Shown here piece by piece: positions 8,225 through 16,899 of a stretch of 64,000 bases of DNA. Every line of letters starts with the position of its first letter. Positions within the stretch are counted from its first letter, which is position 1. The notes under the pieces were generated by a model, which did no database searches, was not told the DNA's origin, and saw only the letters and a list, made by a program, of their open reading frames with translations. Location: assembly GCA_035275265.1 (NCBI GenBank), contig DATENC010000004.1:143077-207076 (forward strand). The letters are read 5' to 3'. Origin of the DNA: JACQAP01 sp035275265 (lineage in GTDB: Bacteria; Pseudomonadota; Gammaproteobacteria; Burkholderiales; JACQAP01). The translations under genes and the position numbers were made by a program.

Positions 8225-9388
8225 TCAGGCCTTTCGTGAATGTGACCTTACCCGGCCGGCGAACCACTGGCCGAGCACCAGCAGACCGACGCCGGCTGTC
8301 ATGAATGACCACCGGTAGCCGACAGCGTTTATGAGCTGGCCCCATGCTGCCACACCGGATGCTTGACCCATGAACAAGCTGAATGCGAAAACCGCGATCG
8401 CGGTGCCGCGCGCCTGTGGTGCCATCTCCGTGGCCCTGGTCTGCAGCGTGTTGTGAAACATGTAGAAGCCGAATCCGGAGGCTATGAAAACGGGTGCCGC
8501 GGCCTGCCAAACCGGAAGTAGCGGAAGCGCCAGAAAGCAAAGGAATAGGATCACACCCCCGGTCAGAACGAATCCTTTCTCTCCCAACCGCGCCAGCAGC
8601 CTGCGCACCAGCAGGCTGTAGATTACGCCGCCGAAACCAAAGCCAGCCAGCAGTGCCCCGATGATCAGATAGGACAGATCGAAACGTTCCTTGAGATATG
8701 CACCGCCATAGGCGAACGCGCCGTAGAACAACCCGCCTTCCAGGAACACCGTCAGCATTACAGTGCGCACCCAGCGATCGCGCAACACGTCGGAGTAGGC
8801 GCGCAACACGCCGGTTTGCGTACGCTTTGGAGCCGGAAGCCGGCGCGACTTGCGATCCTCCGCGAACAGCACCATGCCCACACCGAGAAACACCGTCGCA
8901 AGCACATAGAAGACTTCACGCCAGCTTACGAACTCCGCCAGTGCACCGCCCAATGCGGGACCGAGGATCTGCCCTAGAAGGATGAATCCGAGAAAACGGC
9001 CGAGCGTGGCTTGGCGTTTTTCGTAGGGTGTGTTGTCGCCAATCCAGGCGAGCGATAGCGGCACGATGGCCGCGGCGCCGATTCCGGTTGCGAAACGCAG
9101 CCAGGTGAGCGCATGAAGGGACGGCGCGAAGGCGCAACCGAGCGATGCCGCTGCGGCGATCAACACCGCACCGCCGACCGTCCTCAGCTTGCCGACACGA
9201 TCGCCTAGCGGGCCATGGACGATCTGAAACAATCCGTAGGCGAGCGTGAACGCGGTCACGACGACCGAGGCGGTCGTCACCGGAACTGCGAAGTCGTCGG
9301 CGACAGTCGGCAGAAGCGCGTCGAACAGCCGCAGGTTGGCGCCGGAGACGAACGCGGCGGCGGCAAGCGCGAAAAAGGCGGAATTCAT
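8225..9388 (-). CDS. Major facilitator superfamily transporter (DHA1-like)
   Basis: A 387-residue inner-membrane protein with about 12 hydrophobic segments. The loop 2-3 signature GPLGDRVGKLRTV fits the MFS motif A (G-x-L-x-D-R-x-G-R-K). LAWIGDNTPYEKRQATLGRF follows in the fourth/fifth helix region, as in drug:H+ antiporter-1 carriers, and a motif C-like GxxxGPxxGG stretch (LGQILGPALGGALAEFV) is visible. DHA1 carriers export drugs or metabolites. The substrate is unknown. The ATG at 9388 lacks a visible ribosome-binding site. It is not linked to a regulator. Confidence 0.85.
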   Translation of the reverse strand: MNSAFFALAAAAFVSGANLRLFDALLPTVADDFAVPVTTASVVVTAFTLAYGLFQIVHGPLGDRVGKLRTVGGAVLIAAAASLGCAFAPSLHALTWLRFATGIGAAAIVPLSLAWIGDNTPYEKRQATLGRFLGFILLGQILGPALGGALAEFVSWREVFYVLATVFLGVGMVLFAEDRKSRRLPAPKRTQTGVLRAYSDVLRDRWVRTVMLTVFLEGGLFYGAFAYGGAYLKERFDLSYLIIGALLAGFGFGGVIYSLLVRRLLARLGEKGFVLTGGVILFLCFLALPLLPVWQAAAPVFIASGFGFYMFHNTLQTRATEMAPQARGTAIAVFAFSLFMGQASGVAAWGQLINAVGYRWSFMTAGVGLLVLGQWFAGRVRSHSRKA

Positions 9389-9530
9389 GGCAGGAGGAAG
9401 ACTGCGATTCTGCCCCGGAATGGGATTGGAATCGAGTTGTTTCCTCGCGGCCAGTCAGAGCGACGCGGCAGATTGCGTTCCGGGAAGGCCCCCGCGTTGC
9501 CACGTTGCCCGCCGCATATCGTGCGAGCGC

Positions 9531-9556
9531 AAAAAAAGAGGGCCGTGAAGGCCCTC
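9531..9556 (-). terminator. Intrinsic terminator of the 51-residue gene
   Basis: Read on the minus strand: GAGGGCC-TTCAC-GGCCCTC followed directly by seven T residues. The 7-bp GC-rich perfect stem with a 5-base loop and U-run is a canonical rho-independent terminator. It lies 45 bases downstream of the stop of the small minus-strand gene at 9602..9757. Confidence 0.88.
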
Positions 9557-9601
9557 GAATACCTGCAAGGAGATAGGGGATGAAGAGCGCGTAGTCAGCG
9601 G

Positions 9602-9757
9602 TTACAAGTGACCACGGTCGCTCCAGCTACGCGCATACAGGCTGCGCAGGTCATTGGCTGCGACATGCCATTCGCGACGCGCCGCAGCCAGCGCAGATTC
9701 GCTTTGCGGGCGGATCGCTTCGAGTGCCTTTCCAAGAATGCCTAATATGTCTTTCAT
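9602..9757 (-). CDS. Small protein of 51 residues, unknown
   Basis: The ATG at 9757 has a good ribosome-binding site (TGGAGGTCG, 6-7 bases upstream) and the gene is closed by a perfect terminator at 9531..9556, so it is very likely expressed as an independent unit. The predicted protein is soluble and mostly helical: an N-terminal amphipathic helix (MKDILGILGKALEAI) and a second helix rich in Ala/Arg (SALAAARREWHVAAN). I recognise no family. It is divergent from the DUF1499 gene at 9965. Confidence 0.65.
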   Translation of the reverse strand: MKDILGILGKALEAIRPQSESALAAARREWHVAANDLRSLYARSWSDRGHL

Positions 9758-9842
9758 GATCGACCTCCAGATCGTTAAACACCGGCGCAGAGGCACCGGT
9801 TGCATGTTCAATCTAAGGGTGGGTTCGCCGCGAGAGAAGTCC

Positions 9843-9874
9843 GTGCGCGGGCATAGCATCTATGCCCAGCGCGC
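9843..9874. other. Strong 14-bp hairpin between divergent genes
   Basis: GTGCGC-GGGCATAG-CAT-CTATGCCC-a-GCGCGC: the inner 8 bp pair perfectly around a CAT loop, and after a single bulged A another 6 bp pair (one G-T). It sits in the 207-base gap between the small gene (start 9757, minus) and the DUF1499 gene (start 9965, plus). There is no U-run on either side, so it is not an intrinsic terminator. It could be an operator or a structured 5' leader. Confidence 0.55.
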
Positions 9875-9964
9875 ATCATTGCCTGCGGGGTAGAATGCTC
9901 TCCGGATTTCGGGGTCATGCAATGGCAACTGCGCCTATTAACCTTCAGAACCAAGGAGGACAGC

Positions 9965-10732
9965 ATGAACACAAAACAAACGTCGGGTGCTTCCGCGAAA
10001 CCGATTGGCAAGTGGCTGGTGATCATCGGGCTGACACTGGCCTTGGCATGCGCGGCTGGAGCGGTGCTATCCGGATTTGGCTACCGGATGGATCTGTGGC
10101 ATTTCCGCACCGGTTTCATGATTCTGCGCTGGGCTTTCTTTGGCGCGTTAGCGGCCGTATTGCTGTCGATCATCGGACTGGTTTTCGCGAACGGCAAACC
10201 GCGACAAGTGTTGTTCATGGGGTTGATCGGCCTCGTGGTTGGCGCAGTGACGGCGTACATCCCGTGGACCTGGAAGAAGACGGTGGACGCGCATCCCTAC
10301 ATTCACGACATCACCACTGACGTCCAGAATCCGCCGAAATTTGTCGCGGTCATAGCGCTGCGCAAGGAAGGCGATCACACCGTGGAATACGATGGACCGG
10401 AGGTGGCCGAGCAGCAGCGTCAGGGTTATCCCGACATCATTACGCTGATCATTCCAACGGACAAAGGCAAAGTGTTCGCGGCCGCCGAGGCGGCGCTGCG
10501 CGACATGAAGCTGAAGGTGGTCGACGTGAACGCCGCTGAAGGGCGCATCGAGGCCACCCAGACCAGCATGCTCTACGGCTTTACGGACGATGTCGTGGTA
10601 CGCATTGTCGCGGACGGCGCCGGTACCAAGGTAGACGTGCGGTCCAAATCGCGGGTCGGGCGCAGCGACGTGGGCCAAAATGCCAAGCGCATCAGGGCTT
10701 TCTTGCGGCAGCTGCAGGAAAACCTGGGATAA
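9965..10732 (+). CDS. DUF1499-domain membrane protein
   Basis: A 255-residue protein. The ATG at 9965 has a near-perfect ribosome-binding site (AAGGAGG at 9953). Three hydrophobic segments occupy about residues 17-37, 52-72 and 82-100. The soluble C-terminal part (about 110-250) is a DUF1499 domain, recognised by the conserved NPPKFVAV start, the PDI…L helix region and the later YGFTDDVVVRIVADGAGTKVDVRSKSRVGRSDVGQNAKRIR block (split here only by reading). DUF1499 proteins are widespread in plants and proteobacteria without assigned activity. It heads a co-directional group with two lipoproteins and an M48 protease. Confidence 0.85.
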   Translation: MNTKQTSGASAKPIGKWLVIIGLTLALACAAGAVLSGFGYRMDLWHFRTGFMILRWAFFGALAAVLLSIIGLVFANGKPRQVLFMGLIGLVVGAVTAYIPWTWKKTVDAHPYIHDITTDVQNPPKFVAVIALRKEGDHTVEYDGPEVAEQQRQGYPDIITLIIPTDKGKVFAAAEAALRDMKLKVVDVNAAEGRIEATQTSMLYGFTDDVVVRIVADGAGTKVDVRSKSRVGRSDVGQNAKRIRAFLRQLQENLG

Positions 10733-10870
10733 GTGGGTTCTGACCCATGCCGGGCAGGCCGCCGTAGTCCTGCGAACCTGCGCTATGCCTGCTCAAGGAT
10801 TCGGTGCACACTAGGCAGCAAATGCACGCCGTAGAGCGTGTCCGGGCGATCTCAAAAGGGGGGACTGCTC

Positions 10871-11632
10871 ATGTCGCCGTCACAAATTCTGGGATCGCTT
10901 GCCGCTGTCGCCGTTCTGGCCGGGTGTGCCGCAACTCCCAATGCCTCCGTGCACGAGTCCATCGCCGGCAAGACCGAGCAGCGCATGCCACGCAAAATGC
11001 TGCTGCTGCCTGCCGATATCCGGGTGCACGAAATTTCCGCGGGCGGGGTCGTCGAAAAAGTGGACGACTGGACAATCAGCGCCAGCAACCACGCGATGAA
11101 ATCCGTCCGCGAGATTGCTGGGTCAAAGAGCTTGTTCGAGCCCAAGGAAGTCCCGGCGCTGGCGGAAGCCGAGAAACATGTACTTGAACAACATCTGGCA
11201 CTTTACGAACTGGTGGCCGCGAGCGCCGACTTGTCGAAGTCGGGACCGTTCGCGCCGTGGCGGGAGCGGGCCAAGACCTTCGACTACACGCTCGGTCCCG
11301 GCCTCAGGGAACTGGCGGAGCGCAGCGACCTCGACGCCGCTGTCGTCGTAATCGGTTCCGACTACATCTCCAGCGGCGGACGTAAGGCGACCATGGCGCT
11401 CGGTATCCTTGCGGCAGCCCTGACCGGAGTGGCAGTGATACCTGTGGGCGGCACTGCGTACGTTTCGGTCGGCGTTGTGGACTTGAGATCGGGCAATTTA
11501 CTGTGGTTTGCGACTAACCGCGGCCAGACCGACGACTTGCGCCAGGAACAGCAGGTGCGTGCTGTACTCGACAAGCTGTTCACCGACTACCCGGGCGCGA
11601 CCCCGGCGAAGGCCGCCAATGCCGGTAAATAG
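10871..11632 (+). CDS. Lipoprotein of unknown function
   Basis: A 253-residue protein. The ATG at 10871 follows an AAAAGGGGGG ribosome-binding tract. The lipobox VAVLAGC places the lipidated Cys at about residue 18-19, so it is membrane-anchored. The mature part contains an alternating alpha/beta region and a glycine-rich hydrophobic stretch (LGILAAALTGVAVIPVGGTAYVSVGVVDLRSGNLLWF, about 170-205 in pieces). The SVGVVDL…GNLLW pattern is typical of outer-membrane lipoproteins that share a fold with TolB-N/CsgG-like proteins. I do not assign a function. It overlaps the following M48 gene by 14 bases, indicating coupled translation. Confidence 0.75.
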   Translation: MSPSQILGSLAAVAVLAGCAATPNASVHESIAGKTEQRMPRKMLLLPADIRVHEISAGGVVEKVDDWTISASNHAMKSVREIAGSKSLFEPKEVPALAEAEKHVLEQHLALYELVAASADLSKSGPFAPWRERAKTFDYTLGPGLRELAERSDLDAAVVVIGSDYISSGGRKATMALGILAAALTGVAVIPVGGTAYVSVGVVDLRSGNLLWFATNRGQTDDLRQEQQVRAVLDKLFTDYPGATPAKAANAGK

Positions 11633-12785
11633 ACAGCACGCTTGGGGAGCAGTCGTGCTGATGGTCACCACCGCAGCGGCGATTGCGGCCGCGCCAGCGC
11701 TCAGACCTTTTTCCAGCAGCGATTCGGCGAAACCGGAGTCCGGCGAGGAACAAAGGGTGTGGGGCCAAGCGATTGAATTCGCCGAGGAGATCCGCAAGAG
11801 CGCGATCGTCTATCGCGACGAACCGGTCACCGCTTACGTCCAGTCGGTGATGAGTCGTCTTTTTCCGGAGTTCAACGGACGGATCAGGGTGCAGGTGGTG
11901 CAGGCGCCGCAACTCAACGCCTTTGCTCTCCCCGATGGAGACATCTACGTCAATCTCGGTCTTCTGGCGCGCTTTCAGAACGAGGCGCAACTGGCGACGG
12001 TGCTCGCCCATGAAGGCACGCATTTCACACATCGTCACGGATTCCGAAACCAGCAGAATCTCAAGAGCAGTGCTGCCTTTGCATCGGTGACGGCGATGTT
12101 GGGAGTGCCAATCCTTCCGCAGTTAGTCGCGGCCTCCTCCATTTTTGGTTTCTCGCGCGAAATGGAATCCGAAGCCGACAGCGTCGGCTACGAACGACTG
12201 GCGCGCGCCGGTTACGACGTTCGCGAGGCACCACAGGTGTTCGAACACCTCGCGCGCGAGGTCAAGGCCGAAGGCATCGACGAACCGTACTTTTTCGCGA
12301 GCCATCCCAAGCTCAAGGAGCGGATAGATAACATGACAAAGTTATCGGCTAAGGCGGCAGCCGGCGGAGCCGGCAGCTCGCGGGCCGATTACGCCAAGTT
12401 GATGACCAAGGTGCGGATCGACAACCTGGAAAGCGAACTGTCGATGGGTAGGGCAAAATCGGCGTTGCTGATGCTGGAGGAACCGGAGCATATGGCGGGG
12501 TTGCCGCCCTATGCCGCGTATTACCGCGGCGAAGCCTACCGCCTCCGAGGGCAAGACGGCGATGTGCTGCGTGCAGAGCAAGCCTATCTCGAGGCCGTTT
12601 CGGCTTCTCCCGAATTCGCGCCGAGCTATCGCGCGCTAGGCGTCCACTATCTCAAGGCGAACCAATACACCGAGGCGGCCAAGCACCTGTCGCGCTACCT
12701 CGAACTGGCGCCCGCCGCAAAGGACCGCACTTACGTGCAGAATTATCTGAAAGTGGCGCAGAAAAAGATGGGAGGGCAACCGTGA
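11619..12785 (+). CDS. M48-family (BepA/Oma1-like) zinc metalloprotease with TPR-like C-terminus
   Basis: A 388-residue exported protein: a signal-like hydrophobic N-terminus (about 9-27), then the M48 domain with the zinc motif HEGTH (131-135) and the third ligand in the ESEAD motif (183-187). After about residue 240 the protein becomes helical and repeat-like (RIDNLESELSMGRAKSALLML, ALGVHYLKANQYTEAAKHL), matching the TPR tail of BepA, which assists outer-membrane protein assembly. The start at 11619 (ATG) overlaps the upstream lipoprotein gene. The downstream lipoprotein starts in a GTGA overlap. A periplasmic quality-control protease is the likely role. Confidence 0.87.
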   Translation: MPVNRQHAWGAVVLMVTTAAAIAAAPALRPFSSSDSAKPESGEEQRVWGQAIEFAEEIRKSAIVYRDEPVTAYVQSVMSRLFPEFNGRIRVQVVQAPQLNAFALPDGDIYVNLGLLARFQNEAQLATVLAHEGTHFTHRHGFRNQQNLKSSAAFASVTAMLGVPILPQLVAASSIFGFSREMESEADSVGYERLARAGYDVREAPQVFEHLAREVKAEGIDEPYFFASHPKLKERIDNMTKLSAKAAAGGAGSSRADYAKLMTKVRIDNLESELSMGRAKSALLMLEEPEHMAGLPPYAAYYRGEAYRLRGQDGDVLRAEQAYLEAVSASPEFAPSYRALGVHYLKANQYTEAAKHLSRYLELAPAAKDRTYVQNYLKVAQKKMGGQP

Positions 12786-13357
12786 AAAAACTGTTCCTGG
12801 CGCTGCTGTTCGCGGGGGCGGCGGGCTGCGTGCCGCCGCCGGCACGGGTGGACGTGCCGCTTACCGAAGCTCTCGACAAGGCGTATACCGTGGATCTGCC
12901 GGTGGGCTGGATTCGCCACTTTGCCCAGGACAAGACGCTGCTCGCGAGCCGCGACGGGTTCACGCTGCAGACCATCGGCATTACCCATCTTCCGGCAGAG
13001 CAGGCTTTTCCGAAGACCAAGAAATCCGTGACCGAGGGCGTGCTGCCGTCGGAGCTGGCCGAATTGCAGATCGCGGAAATGAAGGCCGAAACACAGCAGA
13101 TGGCGGCGCTTGTCGTGATCGAAAACGAGCCGGCCGTGCTCGATGGCCGCGATGGTTTCCGCGTGCGCGTCAGCTACCACACTGCACGCGGCCTGGAAGT
13201 CCATCGAGTGACCTACGGCGTGCCCGACAAGTCAGGTTACTACCGGATCGAGTATGTGGCGCCCAAACTATATTACTTCGACGCGACGTTTGCGGATTTC
13301 GAAAAAGTGGTGTCGTCGATGCGTATTGCCGGCGGCGGCAAGGTCGCGGCGAAGTAA
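12782..13357 (+). CDS. Lipoprotein of unknown function
   Basis: A 191-residue protein starting at a GTG within a GTGA overlap with the M48 stop. The signal peptide MKKLFLALLFAGAAGC has a lipobox, with Cys at residue 16, followed by a Pro-rich linker (VPPPARVDVP). The mature domain resembles the small alpha/beta fold of proteins that follow the pattern 'VDLPVGWIRH…DGFTLQTI…FEKVVSSMRI', seen in PsbP-like and other periplasmic lipoproteins. I do not assign an activity. Overlap with the M48 protease suggests a shared function, perhaps as a cofactor or substrate-delivery factor. Confidence 0.75.
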   Translation: MKKLFLALLFAGAAGCVPPPARVDVPLTEALDKAYTVDLPVGWIRHFAQDKTLLASRDGFTLQTIGITHLPAEQAFPKTKKSVTEGVLPSELAELQIAEMKAETQQMAALVVIENEPAVLDGRDGFRVRVSYHTARGLEVHRVTYGVPDKSGYYRIEYVAPKLYYFDATFADFEKVVSSMRIAGGGKVAAK

Positions 13358-13361
13358 GACG

Positions 13362-13784
13362 TCAGAACGGCATCGGCTTGCGGTCCTGCAGGGTCAGCCA
13401 GCCGCGCGCAACGCGGTATATCACCCAGATTCCCGCGCCGACGAAGGCGATCCACGCGAGCGGTATGCCGATTATGGTGATGACAAGCACGAGCCCGATC
13501 AGTATCCACAGAAGCGCGAACCAGAAAGTGCGGATCTGCCAGCGAAAGTGGGATTCCAGAAAGGTCCCGCGGGTCCTGACCTGGTTCACGTAGTTGACGA
13601 TGACCGCGATGATCGACGGGAAGCCGAAAACGAAGGCGCCGACGACGGTTATCGCACTGGTCAGGCCGATCAGGATGCTCAGCGAGTGCAACCCGTAGAT
13701 AATGTGGGTGGTGGTAACGAGCGACGGATCCGCGGCTTTTGCGGAAATTCCGGCGTCGCCCGCAACTACTTCGGTCTCTGCCAT
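13362..13784 (-). CDS. Small DUF4870-like membrane protein
   Basis: A 140-residue protein with four hydrophobic segments: about residues 27-42, 45-62, 87-107 and 110-125. There is an LESHFRWQIRTFW stretch between segments two and three, characteristic of the DUF4870/Tic20-like small membrane family (…E.HfRwqirTFw). The ATG at 13784 has a GAGGAG ribosome-binding site inside the end of the RND permease gene, whose stop is at 13789. It is the last gene of the efflux operon, but whether it participates in efflux is unknown. It is convergent with the lipoprotein gene ending at 13357. Confidence 0.78.
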   Translation of the reverse strand: MAETEVVAGDAGISAKAADPSLVTTTHIIYGLHSLSILIGLTSAITVVGAFVFGFPSIIAVIVNYVNQVRTRGTFLESHFRWQIRTFWFALLWILIGLVLVITIIGIPLAWIAFVGAGIWVIYRVARGWLTLQDRKPMPF

Positions 13785-13788
13785 CGCA

Positions 13789-16700
13789 TCACGCTCCTCT
13801 GTGTGCTGTATCCAGCCTGCGCATACGCCGGTTCGCGTTCCAGACGCGCGCATTCTCGAGATAGAGGTAGACCACCGGCGTGATGTAGAGAGTCAGGATC
13901 TGGGAAACCATCAAGCCGCCGACCACGGCGAGCCCTAGCGGCTGGCGCGCCTCGGCGCCCGCCCCGATGGCGAGCGCAATCGGCAACGTTCCCATCAACG
14001 CTGCCATGGTGGTCATCATGATCGGCCGGAAGCGGATCAGGCAGGCGTCGAAGATGGCCTGCGCCGGCGGCTTGCCCTCGCTGCGCTGCGCTTCGATGGC
14101 GAAGTCGATCATCATGATCGCGTTCTTCTTGACGATGCCGATGAGCATGATGAGCCCGACGAATCCGTACATGTCGAGATCCATCTTGAACAGCAGCAGC
14201 GTCAGCAACGCACCGAACCCCGCCGTGGGCAATCCTGAAAGAATGGTGACGGGGTGGACGTAGCTTTCGTAGAGGATGCCGAGGATCAGGTAGATCACGA
14301 ACACCGACATCAGGAGCAGCAGCCCCATTCCGGTCAGCGACGACTGGAACGCCTGCGCCGCACCCTGGAAGCTGCCGACCACAGTTGGTGGAATTCGCAG
14401 TTCCGTGACCACGGCATTGACCTGCGCAATCGCCTGGGACAGCGAGACCCCGGGCTTCAGGTTGAACGAAATGGTTACAGCAGGAAGCTGGCCTTGGTGG
14501 CTGATGGTGAGCGGACTGACACCCCCGACGATCTTGGCCACCGCGTCCAGCGGGACCAGTGCGCCGGAACTGGAGCGTACGTACAGCAGCGACAATGCCT
14601 CGGGACTGGCCTGGTACTGCGGCGCCAGTTCGAGGATCACCCAGTAATCGTTGCTCGGCGTAAAGATGGTGGAAACCTGGCGCGATCCATAGGCGCTATA
14701 GAGCGCGTCCTCGATCTGTTCGGCGGTGACGCCGAGCGTGGACGCCTTGTCGCGATCGATTTCGACCTTGACAGTCGGATTGGTGACCTGCAGGTCGCTG
14801 TTGACGTCCTGGAAATCCGGCATCGAGCGCAACTTGTCTTCAAGAACGGGCGCCCAGTGATACAACTCCGCCGTGTCGACATCCTGAAGCGTGTACTGGA
14901 ATTCGCTCTTGGTGAGCCTGCCGCCAATACGGATCAGCGGCAAATTCTGCAGGTACACCTTCATGCCAGGAATGGCGGTCAGCTTCGGCCGCAGCTCCTG
15001 GATGATCTCGTCGGCCGGAAGGCGTTCGTCGTACGGCTTCAGGCGCACGAAAACGCGGCCGAGATTGAGCGTCTGACTGGACCCGGAAGACGACGGTCCC
15101 ATGAAAGCCATGACCGCGTCGACGTTCGGGTCGGCGCGCATGATGTTGGCGGCCTGGCGATGCTTTTCTGCCATCGACTCGAAGGAAATATCCTGCGCCC
15201 CCTCGGTGAACGCCAGCAGTTGTCCGGTGTCCGCACTCGGCAGGAACCCCTTGGGAATGGTGACGAACAGGTACGCCGTGACTGCGAACACCGCCACAAA
15301 GATCACCATCACCAGGCCATGCCGGGCCATCGCCCAACGCAAAGTGACTTCGTAGAAATCGCGCATGGCATCGAACGCACGCTCGCTCCATCGGTACATG
15401 CGGCCGTGGGTTTCTTTTTTTGCCGGACGCAGCCAGCGGCTGCACAGCATCGGCGTGAGCGACAGCGAGACGAAACCGGACACTAGTACCGCCGCCATGA
15501 TGGTCACCGCGAACTCGTGCAGCAGCCTGCCGAGCACTCCACCCATGAACAGCACGGGAATGAATACCGCGGCCAGTGACAGCGTCATGGAAACGATGGT
15601 GAAGCCGACTTCGCGTGCTCCGTCGAGCGTTGCCTGCATCGGCGACTTGCCCATTTCCAGGTGGCGGTTGATGTTCTCAAGCATGACGATAGCGTCGTCC
15701 ACCACGAAGCCCACGCACAAAGTCAGCGCCATCAGGGAAAGGTTGTCCAGGCTGAACCCCATCAGGTACATCACCGAGAAGGTGCCGACGATCGACATCG
15801 GCAGCGAAAGGCTTGGGATCAGCGTGGCGGAAAGATTGCGAAGAAACAGGAAGATCACCAGCACCACCAGTGCGAGCGCCAGCAACAGCGTGAACTGCAC
15901 GTCGTGCACCGACTCGCGGATGGACTCGGAGCGGTCGTACAGGACCTCGATAGTTATGCCGGGCGGCACCTGCGCCCGGAAAGTGGGCAGCAGCTTCTTG
16001 ATCGCGTCCACTACTTCGATGGTATTGGTGCCGGGCTGACGCTGGATCGACAGCAGGATGCTGCGCTGGTCGTTGTACCAGGCCGCGAGCTTGTCATTCT
16101 CCACGCCATCGACCACCCGCCCGAGTTCACCCAAACGCACCGGTGCGCCGTTGCGGTAGGCAACCACGATCGGGCGGAATGAAGCGGCGTTGGCCAACTG
16201 GCCGTTGGTTTCCACGGTGTACGCGCGGTGCTGGCCGAACAACGTACCGGTGGGAAGGTTGGAGTTCTGGTGGCCAATCGATGCCGCGACCTCGTCGATG
16301 CCGATGCCGCGCGATGCCAATGCCTTGGGGTCAAGCTGCACACGTACCGCGTACTTCTGCGATCCGACCACCTGCACCTGCGCCACGCCAGTGGTAGTGG
16401 AAATGCGCTGGGCCAGCAGCGTCTGCGCGTATTCATCGACCGTAGAAAGCGGCAGCGTCGAAGAGGTGAGCGCGAGATAGAAGATCGGCGAGTCCGCGGG
16501 ATTGACCTTGCGGAACGAAGGTGGCGCGCTCATCTCGGTCGGCAATTGATTCAGCGCGCGGGAAATCGCTGCCTGCACATCCTGCGCGGCGGCGTCGATG
16601 TCGCGGTCCAGTGCGAATTGCAGCGTAATGCGCGAGTTGCCCTGGGCACTCAGTGAATCCATCGAGTCCAGTCCGGCGATGGTGGAGAACTGCTTCTCCA

Positions 16701-16899
16701 GCGGCGTGGCGACCGACGACGCCATGGTCTCCGGACTGGCGCCGGGCAGCGCTGCGGTCACCGCGATGGTGGGATAGTCGACGTTCGGCAGGTCGGCTAC
16801 CGGCAACAGGCGATAGCTGAAAATACCGAAAATCAGGATACCGATCATGATCAGGCCGGTCATGACCGGGCGGCGCACGAATACTTCGGCGACGCTCAT
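13789..16899 (-). CDS. RND-family efflux permease, HAE-1 type (MdtB/MdtC/AcrB-like)
   Basis: A 1036-residue inner-membrane proton antiporter, full length for the family. TM1 begins about residue 10 (PVMTGLIMIGILIFGIFSY). A first periplasmic loop with the porter domain follows. The TM4 relay carries the essential Asp pair in CVGFVVDDAIVMLENI (around 406-408). A second periplasmic loop and TM7-12 follow, ending in the conserved GIVKKNAIMMIDFA block. The first residues (SVAEVFVRRPVMTGLI) resemble the MdtB/MdtC/MuxB branch. It overlaps the adaptor gene by 4 bases (ATGA). It would export drugs, bile-salt-like or metabolic compounds through the TolC-type channel encoded at the start of this operon. 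Confidence 0.94.
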   Translation of the reverse strand: MSVAEVFVRRPVMTGLIMIGILIFGIFSYRLLPVADLPNVDYPTIAVTAALPGASPETMASSVATPLEKQFSTIAGLDSMDSLSAQGNSRITLQFALDRDIDAAAQDVQAAISRALNQLPTEMSAPPSFRKVNPADSPIFYLALTSSTLPLSTVDEYAQTLLAQRISTTTGVAQVQVVGSQKYAVRVQLDPKALASRGIGIDEVAASIGHQNSNLPTGTLFGQHRAYTVETNGQLANAASFRPIVVAYRNGAPVRLGELGRVVDGVENDKLAAWYNDQRSILLSIQRQPGTNTIEVVDAIKKLLPTFRAQVPPGITIEVLYDRSESIRESVHDVQFTLLLALALVVLVIFLFLRNLSATLIPSLSLPMSIVGTFSVMYLMGFSLDNLSLMALTLCVGFVVDDAIVMLENINRHLEMGKSPMQATLDGAREVGFTIVSMTLSLAAVFIPVLFMGGVLGRLLHEFAVTIMAAVLVSGFVSLSLTPMLCSRWLRPAKKETHGRMYRWSERAFDAMRDFYEVTLRWAMARHGLVMVIFVAVFAVTAYLFVTIPKGFLPSADTGQLLAFTEGAQDISFESMAEKHRQAANIMRADPNVDAVMAFMGPSSSGSSQTLNLGRVFVRLKPYDERLPADEIIQELRPKLTAIPGMKVYLQNLPLIRIGGRLTKSEFQYTLQDVDTAELYHWAPVLEDKLRSMPDFQDVNSDLQVTNPTVKVEIDRDKASTLGVTAEQIEDALYSAYGSRQVSTIFTPSNDYWVILELAPQYQASPEALSLLYVRSSSGALVPLDAVAKIVGGVSPLTISHQGQLPAVTISFNLKPGVSLSQAIAQVNAVVTELRIPPTVVGSFQGAAQAFQSSLTGMGLLLLMSVFVIYLILGILYESYVHPVTILSGLPTAGFGALLTLLLFKMDLDMYGFVGLIMLIGIVKKNAIMMIDFAIEAQRSEGKPPAQAIFDACLIRFRPIMMTTMAALMGTLPIALAIGAGAEARQPLGLAVVGGLMVSQILTLYITPVVYLYLENARVWNANRRMRRLDTAHRGA

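Noticed and set aside
14254..15486. A 410-codon ORF antisense to the RND permease
   Set aside because: Compositional shadow of a GC-rich gene. Its protein is His/Arg/Gln-rich without family features.
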